64,000 nucleotides of DNA from Elusimicrobiota bacterium (GTDB lineage Bacteria > Elusimicrobiota > Elusimicrobia > UBA1565 > UBA9628): positions 62,001-126,000 of the forward strand of contig JAHFCF010000002.1 in NCBI GenBank assembly GCA_023249645.1, read 5' to 3'. The position numbers and the translations under genes were made by a program. Below the pieces are notes generated by a model. It was given only the letters and a program-made list of their open reading frames with translations. It was not told where the DNA came from and searched no databases. Positions 56,992 to 64,000 of the stretch are shown here, piece by piece; position 1 is the stretch's first letter, and every line of letters starts with the position of its first letter.

Positions 56992-57338
56992 TTCTCGCGT
57001 TCCTGCTCGATGCGGCCCAGGATCTTGTCCACCTGGGAGGCCCGGCGGGGGGTGTCGTCGAACTCGAAAATCAGGCGCGGGATGACCCGCAAAGAAAGCC
57101 TCTTGACCAGGAGATGATGCAGATAGGGCGCCGAGCGCGTCAGGGCCCGGGCCGTCATCGCTCGCTCCTTGGCGTTGCCCAGGACCGAATAGAAGACGAT
57201 CACGGTCTTTCGGTCGGAGCTGAGATTGATGTCCGTCAGGGTCACGAGGCCCGAGATGCCCGGGTCCTTGACGTCGCGCAAGGCCTTCACGATCTCCGCG
57301 CGGAAAAGCTCCTTCAAGCGTTCGTCGCGGGAGAACAT
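56988..57338 (-). CDS. rbfA: Ribosome-binding factor A
   Basis: LKELFRAEIVKALRDVKDPGISGLVTLTDINLSSDRKTVIVFYSVLGN; position between infB and truB. Confidence 0.93.
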   Translation of the reverse strand: MFSRDERLKELFRAEIVKALRDVKDPGISGLVTLTDINLSSDRKTVIVFYSVLGNAKERAMTARALTRSAPYLHHLLVKRLSLRVIPRLIFEFDDTPRRASQVDKILGRIEQEREK

Positions 57339-57344
57339 GCGCGT

Positions 57345-59786
57345 TCAGCGGGCGCTTTCAAGGCGGCGCGTGCGGGTCTCTTTGACGTAGAACTCGAGCT
57401 CGTCGCCCTTCTCGAAAGCCTTGAAGCCCTCGAAATCCATGCCGCACTCAAGGCCCTTCTCCACTTCCTTGACGTCATCCTTGAAGCGCTTAAGCGTGGA
57501 CACGCGGCCCTCGTAGGCGAGCACGCCGTTGCGGCGGATCTTCACCAAGCCCCCGCGCACGACCTTGCCGTCGCGGACCATGCAGCCGGCGACCTTGCCG
57601 GCCTTGACCTTGAAGATCTCGCGCAGCTCGCCCTTGCCGACCACGACTTCCACGATCTCGGGGGCGAGCAGGCCCTCCAGGGCGGCCTTGATGTCCGCGA
57701 TGAGGTCGTAGATGATCTCGTATTTGCGCACTTCGACGCCCTCGCGGGCCGCGAGTTCCGAGGCGCGCGACTCGATGTCGGAGTGGAACAGCAGCGTCAC
57801 CGCGTCCGAGGCCGAGGCCAGGAGGATGTCCGACTCGTTCGCGTTGCCCACGTCCCCGCGGATGATGCGCACGCGGCATTCGGAGTTCGAGAGCGCCTCC
57901 AGCGAATCCTTGATGGCCTGCAGGGATCCCTGGACATCGGCTTTCAAGACGATGTTCAGATCCTTCATGACCGCCTTGCCGCCGGTCGCGGCCAAGGCGC
58001 TCTTCAAGCCCACGAGCGTCATGTGGCGCTGATGGGCCAGGGTCTGTTCGCGGGCGATGATGGAGCGGCGCTGCGCGATCTCGCGGGCCTGGCGGTCGTT
58101 TGAGACTACGTTGAAGACGTCGCCGGCCTGCGGGGTTTCGATGATGCCGAGAACCTCGACGGGAGTCGAGGGGCCGGCCTCCAGGATGCGCTTGCCCGTG
58201 TCGTCATGCAGGGCCTTGACCTTGCCGTGGGCCAGGCCCGCCACGAAGGGATCTCCGGCCTTCAAAGTTCCGCCCTGGACCAGGACCGTGGCCACCACGC
58301 CCTTCTTGGGATCCAGACGAGCTTCCAGGACCACGCCGTAAGCGGGGCGATCCGGATTGGCCTTGAGATCCAGGATCTCGGCCTGCAGGGCCAGCATCTC
58401 CAAAAGCGTGTCGATGTGCAGCTTCATCTTGGCCGAAACGTCGACGAAGATGTTCTTGCCGCCCCATTCCTCGGGTTGGATGCCCCGCTGGGCGAGGTCC
58501 TGGCGGATCTTCTGCGGGTTGGCGCCCGGCAGGTCGATCTTGTTGACCGCGACCACGATGGGCACGTCGGCGGCCTTGGCGTGGTCGATGGCCTCGATGG
58601 TCTGCGGCATGACCCCGTCGGTCGCGGAGACCACGATGACCACGATGTCGGTGACCTTGGCTCCCCGCGCGCGCATAGCCGTGAAAGCCTCGTGGCCCGG
58701 CGTGTCGAGAAAGACGATGTCTCCCTTGGACGTGTGCGCGCGATAGGCGCCGATGTGCTGGGTGATGCCGCCCGATTCGCCTTCGGCGACGCGGGCGGAG
58801 CGGATGGCGTCCAAAAGCTTGGTCTTGCCGTGGTCCACATGGCCCATGACGGTCACGACAGGGGCCCGGGACTTCAGGGATTCCGGCTTCTCGGTCTCGG
58901 GACCGCCCGCCGCCTGGATCTCCTCTTCCTTGTACAGGGCGACGAAATCGAGCTCGAAGCCGAACTCGGCCGCGATGATGGCGGCTGATTCGCTCTCGAG
59001 GCGCTGGTTGATCGTGGCGAAGATGCCCAGGTTCATGAGCTTCTTGATGACATCGGAGGACTTGATCTCCATCTTCTCGGCCAAGTCCCGCACGGTCATC
59101 ATGCTGGAGACCTGGAGCTTCTTCAAGGACGGCTTGGGTGCCGCGGCTGCTGGAGCCGGGGTTGGCGAGGCCACAGACGGATGCACCACCACCACCGGCC
59201 TAGCCGGCATCTTGACAGGCTTGGGCCCATGCTTGGCGCCCGGCGGGATGGCCGGCCTGAAGGAGGATCTGGGAGGCGGAGGGCCTGTGCGCACGGAGGG
59301 GGACGGCGTCCGAACAGGCGCCTGCGGAGCAGGCGCCGCCGGTGCCGGCTTGGGAGCCGGCGCAGCAACGGAAGCCTGGGTTGGAACGGGCGGCGCTGCG
59401 AGGGTCGCAGGAGCGGCGGACACCGGCGTGGGCGCCGGTTCCACGGTCTTGGCCGGGGCCTGCGGTGCAGGCGCCGCCGGTGGCGGAGGCGGCTTGGGTA
59501 AAGAAGCTCCGGCCGCTAGACGCGTGACCGTGGGGCCTGTCGAACGGATGAGATTTTTCTTTTTGAAAAGGTCGAAGGCGGAGACCAGATGCTGCGAGGG
59601 GGGAGCGATGGAGCCCTTTTCCTGGGTGGGACGCTTCTCGGCCGCCGTCGCGCGAATGCCGGCGACAGCCTTTTTGGGCGACGCTGCCGGCTTAGGGGAC
59701 TTCTGAGCGGGCGCAAGCTTGGCCGCCGGCTTGGGCTTGAGGGCTTTCGCAGGCTTAGCCGTCTTTCCCGCCTTTTTCTTCTCCAT
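57345..59786 (-). CDS. infB: Translation initiation factor IF-2
   Basis: [23 protein letters not shown]...[12 protein letters not shown]...[23 protein letters not shown]; Ala/Pro-rich N-terminus. Confidence 0.97.
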   Translation of the reverse strand: MEKKKAGKTAKPAKALKPKPAAKLAPAQKSPKPAASPKKAVAGIRATAAEKRPTQEKGSIAPPSQHLVSAFDLFKKKNLIRSTGPTVTRLAAGASLPKPPPPPAAPAPQAPAKTVEPAPTPVSAAPATLAAPPVPTQASVAAPAPKPAPAAPAPQAPVRTPSPSVRTGPPPPRSSFRPAIPPGAKHGPKPVKMPARPVVVVHPSVASPTPAPAAAAPKPSLKKLQVSSMMTVRDLAEKMEIKSSDVIKKLMNLGIFATINQRLESESAAIIAAEFGFELDFVALYKEEEIQAAGGPETEKPESLKSRAPVVTVMGHVDHGKTKLLDAIRSARVAEGESGGITQHIGAYRAHTSKGDIVFLDTPGHEAFTAMRARGAKVTDIVVIVVSATDGVMPQTIEAIDHAKAADVPIVVAVNKIDLPGANPQKIRQDLAQRGIQPEEWGGKNIFVDVSAKMKLHIDTLLEMLALQAEILDLKANPDRPAYGVVLEARLDPKKGVVATVLVQGGTLKAGDPFVAGLAHGKVKALHDDTGKRILEAGPSTPVEVLGIIETPQAGDVFNVVSNDRQAREIAQRRSIIAREQTLAHQRHMTLVGLKSALAATGGKAVMKDLNIVLKADVQGSLQAIKDSLEALSNSECRVRIIRGDVGNANESDILLASASDAVTLLFHSDIESRASELAAREGVEVRKYEIIYDLIADIKAALEGLLAPEIVEVVVGKGELREIFKVKAGKVAGCMVRDGKVVRGGLVKIRRNGVLAYEGRVSTLKRFKDDVKEVEKGLECGMDFEGFKAFEKGDELEFYVKETRTRRLESAR

Positions 59787-59802
59787 CCATGGATGATAGC
59801 AT

Positions 59803-61047
59803 TTATGCCTTGGACTCGTCCGGCGGCGCTGGCACATGCTTCTTCGCCGCGGCGATGATCTTGGCCGCGGTCTTCTCGCCGATCCCTTCCAAAGCCGTCA
59901 GTTCCTCGAGCGTGGCCTCGGCCAAGCGGGCCGGGTCCGAGAAACCGCCAGCCGCCAGGACCTCCGCGGTCTTCTCGCCCACTCCTTCCAGGCCCCTCAG
60001 GCCGGCACTGCCGGCCGCAGGTGCAGGCTTGACCTCCAGGTCCCAGCCGGTCAAGCGGCAAGCCAGGCGGACGTTCTGACCGTCTTTTCCGATGGCCAGG
60101 CTCAGGTGCTCCTCGGTGACGAGCGCCTGGGCGCGCTTGTTGGCGGCATCCAGGATCCTCACTTCGGCGACCTTGGCAGGAGCCAGGGAGTTGGCCAGGA
60201 ACTTGGAGAGGTCCGCGTCGAAGGGAATGAGGTCGATGCGCTCGCCGGCCAGCTCGTTCATGATGCTGCGGATGCGCGAGCCGCGCAGCCCCACGCAGGA
60301 GCCGACCGGGTCCACCTTGGGGTCATTGGACTTGACCAGGACCTTGGCACGGAAGCCCGGATCGCGCACGACCTCGATGATCTCGACGATCTTCTCGACG
60401 ATCTCCGGGACCTCCAGCTCGAAAAGGCGCTTGAGGAACAAGGGCGCCGCCCGCGAAAGGACGACCTGGGGGCCGCGCTGGGCCCGGTCCACGCGCGAGA
60501 TCAGCGCGCGCACGTTGGCGCCGATCGCGTAATGCTCGCGGCGGATCTGCTCGCGCGCGGGCAGGATCGCCTCAGCCTTGCCGATGTCGACGATGACGTT
60601 GCGCTCCTGGAAACGGTGCACGGAGCCGGAGATGATCTCGCCTTCCTTGGGTTTGAACTCGTCGTAAAGGGTGTCCCTCTCCTTCTCCCGGATCTTCTGG
60701 GCCAGGACCTGCTTGGCGGTCTGCGCGGCGATGCGGGCGAAATCCGTCACGGGCGCGGACAGGCGCAGGTCGTCGCCGACGGTCGCGTTGGACTTCTCGC
60801 GCTTGGCATCGGCCAGAGAGATCTCAAGCTCGGCATTCGCCACGGTCTCCACCACGCGTTTGACCACGCAGGCCTTGAACTCCGCGGTCTCGGGATCGAT
60901 GGACGCTTCGATGATCGCCTCCTCGCCCACGTGCTTGCGCAAGGAGCTCACGACCGCCTCCTCGATCATCTTAAGGATCTCGCCCTTGGGGAGGTTCTTC
61001 TCCCGTTCCAGCTGCTCCAAAGCCACCACCAGCTCTGATTTCGCCAT
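59803..61047 (-). CDS. nusA: Transcription termination/antitermination factor NusA
   Basis: S1/KH architecture: GEIISGSVHRFQERNVIVDIGKAEAILPAREQ...PVGSCVGLRGSRIRSIMNELAGERIDLI...LAIGKDGQNVRLACRLTGW; C-terminal HhH. Confidence 0.97.
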   Translation of the reverse strand: MAKSELVVALEQLEREKNLPKGEILKMIEEAVVSSLRKHVGEEAIIEASIDPETAEFKACVVKRVVETVANAELEISLADAKREKSNATVGDDLRLSAPVTDFARIAAQTAKQVLAQKIREKERDTLYDEFKPKEGEIISGSVHRFQERNVIVDIGKAEAILPAREQIRREHYAIGANVRALISRVDRAQRGPQVVLSRAAPLFLKRLFELEVPEIVEKIVEIIEVVRDPGFRAKVLVKSNDPKVDPVGSCVGLRGSRIRSIMNELAGERIDLIPFDADLSKFLANSLAPAKVAEVRILDAANKRAQALVTEEHLSLAIGKDGQNVRLACRLTGWDLEVKPAPAAGSAGLRGLEGVGEKTAEVLAAGGFSDPARLAEATLEELTALEGIGEKTAAKIIAAAKKHVPAPPDESKA

Positions 61048-61050
61048 GAC

Positions 61051-61506
61051 TTAAACCTCCGCCGAATCATCCAGCCGCGTCTCATCGATGCGGTCGAGAG
61101 AAAACGCCCAGCGCTTGCCTTCGCCTTCCACGATCACTTGGCCGTTCTCGAAGCCGCGCAGGATGCCCTTGAAGTTGCGCCGTCCTTCCTCGGGCAAACG
61201 CAGACGCAGCTTCACGGCCTTGCCGGAAAATCGGATGAAATCCTTCTCTTTTTTCACGATCCGATCCAGCCCGGGAGACGACACCTCCAGGACGTAGGAA
61301 CTCGGGATGGCGTTCGTCTCGTCAAGCAGGGCCCCCAAGCGGTTGGAGAGATGCTCGCAATCGTCCAAGTTGATGCCGCCCTCCTTGTCCAAAAAGAAGC
61401 GCAGGATCTGCGAGCCGTGCTCGTTGCCGAATTCCACATGCACAAGCTCCGCCGCCTCCTGGCTGAGGAGGGGCTCGACCAGCTTCTCGATCTCTGAAAT
61501 GTCCAT
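61051..61506 (-). CDS. rimP: Ribosome maturation factor RimP
   Basis: LRFFLDKEGGINLDDCEHLSNRLGALLDETNAIPSSYVLEVSSPGLDRIVKKEKDF. Confidence 0.95.
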   Translation of the reverse strand: MDISEIEKLVEPLLSQEAAELVHVEFGNEHGSQILRFFLDKEGGINLDDCEHLSNRLGALLDETNAIPSSYVLEVSSPGLDRIVKKEKDFIRFSGKAVKLRLRLPEEGRRNFKGILRGFENGQVIVEGEGKRWAFSLDRIDETRLDDSAEV

Positions 61507-61513
61507 TTTTGAG

Positions 61514-61546
61514 AATAAAAAAAGTGGCTTTGCTGCTAGCCACTTT
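61514..61546 (-). terminator. Intrinsic terminator immediately upstream of rimP
   Basis: Minus strand AAAGTGGCT-AGCAGCAA-AGCCACTTT followed by TTTTTTATTC. Confidence 0.85.
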
Positions 61547-61568
61547 ATCTCCAGGCTGCGTTGAGATG

Positions 61569-61598
61569 ATTATATCATTCGACGGAAAAGCCTGTCAA
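61569..61598 (-). promoter_or_regulatory. Consensus sigma70-type promoter upstream of the rimP-nusA operon
   Basis: Minus strand TTGACA (61593-61598), 18-bp spacer, TGaTATAAT extended -10 (-10 at 61569-61574). The TGA inside TTGACA is the stop codon of the upstream gene. Confidence 0.8.
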
Positions 61599-62941
61599 AT
61601 GGACCTCGACTTCAGTATCCCTTCCGCGGCCAGAAGGCCCGTAGCCGCCGCGCCGACGATGCCGCGCGAGTACCCCGAGGCGTCGCCGGCGAAATAGATC
61701 CCCGGCACGTTGCTTTCCAGAGAGGCCGTCGTCTTCACGCGGATGCCGTGGAACTTGATCTCCGGAGCGTAGAGCAGCGTGTGGTCCTGCGCCAGACCCG
61801 GGATCAGCTTATCGAGCCTGTCCAATCCCTCCAGGATCCCCGTGACAAACCGGTGGCCCATGGCCATGCCGATGTCTCCCGGTGTGACGTCCTGCAGAGT
61901 GGGGGAAACGTAGCTGTGCGAGAGCCGATCGAATGTGCTGCGCCGGTTGCGGCGCAGATCGCCCAAACGCTGGATGATGGGCTTGCCTCCTCCCAGATAG
62001 GTCACCTGCTCAGCGAGCTTAGCCGCGTAGGTGTTCGCGTTCTTCAAGGGAGAAGTCAGGCGGCTCTTGATCAGAAAGGCGAAATTCGTATTGGGGCTTC
62101 TCGTGTGCTTGCGCGAATGGCCATTGACCAGGCTGTAGGTGTCGTAATCCTCGCGCGCGACATAGCCGTAGGGGCAGGTGCAGAAGGTTCGGGCGATGTC
62201 CTCGTTCTTCAGGCGCACGCGCGCCTTGAAGTCCCAATTGACCGAGCAGGCGTACTCCAAGATCGAGGCCGGGACCTCCACGCGCACGCCGATGTCCACG
62301 GGGTTGTATTCATAGTCGATGCCCTGGCGCTCGACCACGGCCTCGATCCATTCGGCCCCGCTTCTTCCCGGGGCCACGATGATCCTGTCGCAGGCATGTT
62401 TTCCCGATGGCGTGCCAACGAATCCTTGCCCAAGCTCCGTCACATCCTCATGGACGATGCGCACCTTCCCATGGAAATCCTCAATGAGGGCGGCGATGAC
62501 GTCCGGCAGCCTGTCGCTGCCCACATGGCTCTGATGCGCCGCGATGTACTCGATGCCGTGCTGGTTGGCCTGGGTCTGCAAGAGACGCGAATCCGCGGGC
62601 TTGTCCGCGTCGGCCTTCACCCCGTGATGGGCGAACAGGGCCTCCACATCCGAGACGAGCCTTTGGGTCTCGGGGATGCCGATGAGTTCCGGCAGATTGG
62701 TGCCGATGATCGTCGAGAACATAAGCTTGCCGTCGCTGAAAAGCCCAGCCCCGCCGATGCCGGAGGCGATGTTGCACGGCTTGCAGTTGACGCACTCCTT
62801 GCCTTGGGCGACCAGGCATTTCCTCGCGGCGATATCCCGGCCTTTCTCAAAAAGAACGATCTCCATATCCTTGCCGGAACGGACCAGCTTGTGCGCGGCG
62901 AAAAGCCCGGCCGGTCCCGCTCCAACGATCGCGATCTTCAT
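61595..62941 (-). CDS. FAD-dependent dehydrogenase (COG2509-like)
   Basis: MKIAIVGAGPAGLFAAHKLVRSGKDMEIVLFEKGRDIAARKC...CNIASGIGGAGLFSDGKLMFS...GIYFAGDASGYSRGIVGAAATGLLAAE. Confidence 0.88.
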   Translation of the reverse strand: MKIAIVGAGPAGLFAAHKLVRSGKDMEIVLFEKGRDIAARKCLVAQGKECVNCKPCNIASGIGGAGLFSDGKLMFSTIIGTNLPELIGIPETQRLVSDVEALFAHHGVKADADKPADSRLLQTQANQHGIEYIAAHQSHVGSDRLPDVIAALIEDFHGKVRIVHEDVTELGQGFVGTPSGKHACDRIIVAPGRSGAEWIEAVVERQGIDYEYNPVDIGVRVEVPASILEYACSVNWDFKARVRLKNEDIARTFCTCPYGYVAREDYDTYSLVNGHSRKHTRSPNTNFAFLIKSRLTSPLKNANTYAAKLAEQVTYLGGGKPIIQRLGDLRRNRRSTFDRLSHSYVSPTLQDVTPGDIGMAMGHRFVTGILEGLDRLDKLIPGLAQDHTLLYAPEIKFHGIRVKTTASLESNVPGIYFAGDASGYSRGIVGAAATGLLAAEGILKSRSI

Positions 62942-63963
62942 GCTGATCTCAGATCCAAGACATCCATCAAGCCCGGCCCATAAGAGACGAGTCCCACGCG
63001 GGGATAAGGATAGACCGCGCACAGTCTCTCGAGGATGGCCAAAAACTTCCCGGCCTCTCCCCGGAAGCTCTTCAAACCCTGAGAAAAATCAGCTCCCTCC
63101 ATCAAGTCCGCATGGGTGATGGCGAGCTGGGTCGCCGAATTGATGGTGATGGCCTGGACGGCAGATCCCATCTCAAAACGGCCGACTCGCCGCAGCCGGC
63201 CGCTGACACTGCCGACCTCCCGGCCTGTCGTGTGATAGACGCCGAGCTTCTTCACATCCCTGAGCTCCTGGGAGACAGGCCCTGGCCCCACGCGGGTCAC
63301 ATAGGGCTTGAAGATGACATAGACATCGCCGGCGTATTTGGGCCCGAGGCCGGCCTCTCCCATGAAGGTCGAGGCGGTCGTGTCCCGGGAGGTGACATGG
63401 GGATATTCCCCATGCAGGTTGGAGAGCTTCATGCCCTGCGTGCCTTCCAGAAGAACGCGCCGACCCTTCTCCAGGGCCTTGTTCAAGACAGCGGGCACAT
63501 CCTGGACGTATTTCTTGAGCCTCGGATGATCCTTGGCGAACCGCAGGGATTTGCGCTCGATGCGTTCCACGACCGCGGCGCCCAACCCCGTGCCCACGCT
63601 GCCGATCTTGCCCATCATCCTCTTGTCGGATTTCTCGGCGAGCGTGTGGCGCGGCTCGATGATGACCGCGTGAGGATCGATGATGAAACGATCCTGCGAG
63701 CCGGTCAGCTTGATCTCCTTCTCCAACCAATCCGGGATGATGTAGGTCCCGGCCCCCAAGACGAGCTTGGTCTTCTTGTTCACGAAGCCGGAGGGGACCG
63801 TCTTCAAAGCATAGATGCGGCCTTCGAAAAAAACGGTGTGTCCGGCGTTCGGCCCGCCGACGCGGACGGAATAATCGTAGTCGCCTTCATGGGCCAGATA
63901 GGCCGCGATCTTGCCCTTGCCCTCGTCTCCCGCCTGACCTCCCACGACAATATCAACAGGCAT
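62938..63963 (-). CDS. purA: Adenylosuccinate synthetase, short archaeal-type (341 aa)
   Basis: VDIVVGGQAGDEGKGKIAAYLAHEGDYDYSVRVGGPNAGHTV...VLLEGTQGMKLSNLHGEYPHVTSRDTTAS...YVTRVGPGP...GRLRRVGRFE. Confidence 0.92.
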   Translation of the reverse strand: MPVDIVVGGQAGDEGKGKIAAYLAHEGDYDYSVRVGGPNAGHTVFFEGRIYALKTVPSGFVNKKTKLVLGAGTYIIPDWLEKEIKLTGSQDRFIIDPHAVIIEPRHTLAEKSDKRMMGKIGSVGTGLGAAVVERIERKSLRFAKDHPRLKKYVQDVPAVLNKALEKGRRVLLEGTQGMKLSNLHGEYPHVTSRDTTASTFMGEAGLGPKYAGDVYVIFKPYVTRVGPGPVSQELRDVKKLGVYHTTGREVGSVSGRLRRVGRFEMGSAVQAITINSATQLAITHADLMEGADFSQGLKSFRGEAGKFLAILERLCAVYPYPRVGLVSYGPGLMDVLDLRSA

Positions 63964-63980
63964 TTGATGTCTCCTTTATA

Positions 63981-64000
63981 GGGTCAGGCCTTGAGTTTTG
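63981..64000 (+). repeat. Start of a GGGTCAGGCCTTGA repeat, related to the 28108 inverted-repeat termini (truncated by window end)
   Basis: GGGTCAGGCCTTGAGTTTTG versus GGGTCAGGTCTTGATTTGTG. Confidence 0.55.

Noticed and set aside
56877-58103. 408-aa plus-strand ORF opposite truB/rbfA/infB
   Set aside because: Spans three real minus-strand genes; shadow ORF.
59836-61038. 400-aa plus-strand ORF opposite nusA
   Set aside because: Antisense shadow ORF; nusA is certain.
62938-63963. PurZ (2-aminoadenine genome) enzyme
   Set aside because: Catalytic Asp is retained and the locus has no phage genes.

Overview
The window is GC-rich and densely coding, with bacterial gene organisation. Many neighbouring genes overlap by ATGA or GTGA. 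The gene content suggests an Elusimicrobiota-like genome, but this is inference and was not tested. I call about 55 protein genes and 3 tRNAs. The main blocks are: an archaeal-type glutamate synthase operon with an FAD/Fe-S oxidase (1-6820); a divergent OsmC / ArsR-rhodanese pair; an ABC-2 exporter, lon, tig and two tRNAs; SpoIID, Pit phosphate transport and glycosyltransferases; yceD-rpmF-acpP-rnc-acd; a sedolisin paired with a PorV-family protein; a response regulator, tRNA-Met and a short histone-fold protein; an 11-subunit complex I operon (nuoABCDHIJKLMN, no EFG); a hydantoinase, putrescine aminotransferase and potADBC cluster; and rimP-nusA-infB-rbfA-truB-riboflavin kinase with purA. The observations most worth a second look are: (1) a small histone-fold protein; (2) an in-frame UGA in lon in place of a conserved glycine codon; (3) a consensus promoter plus intrinsic terminator squeezed in front of rimP-nusA; (4) a two-ORF cassette with two large perfect palindromes inside the nuo operon; (5) a low-GC insert bounded by a duplicated nuoN 3' end; (6) a dispersed palindromic repeat family, one copy of which encodes the C-terminus of a glycosyltransferase; (7) a tandem-barrel glutamate synthase; and (8) a sedolisin with a type IX-like C-terminus coupled to a PorV-family gene. 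No CRISPR array, rRNA operon, intact transposase or phage module was seen.
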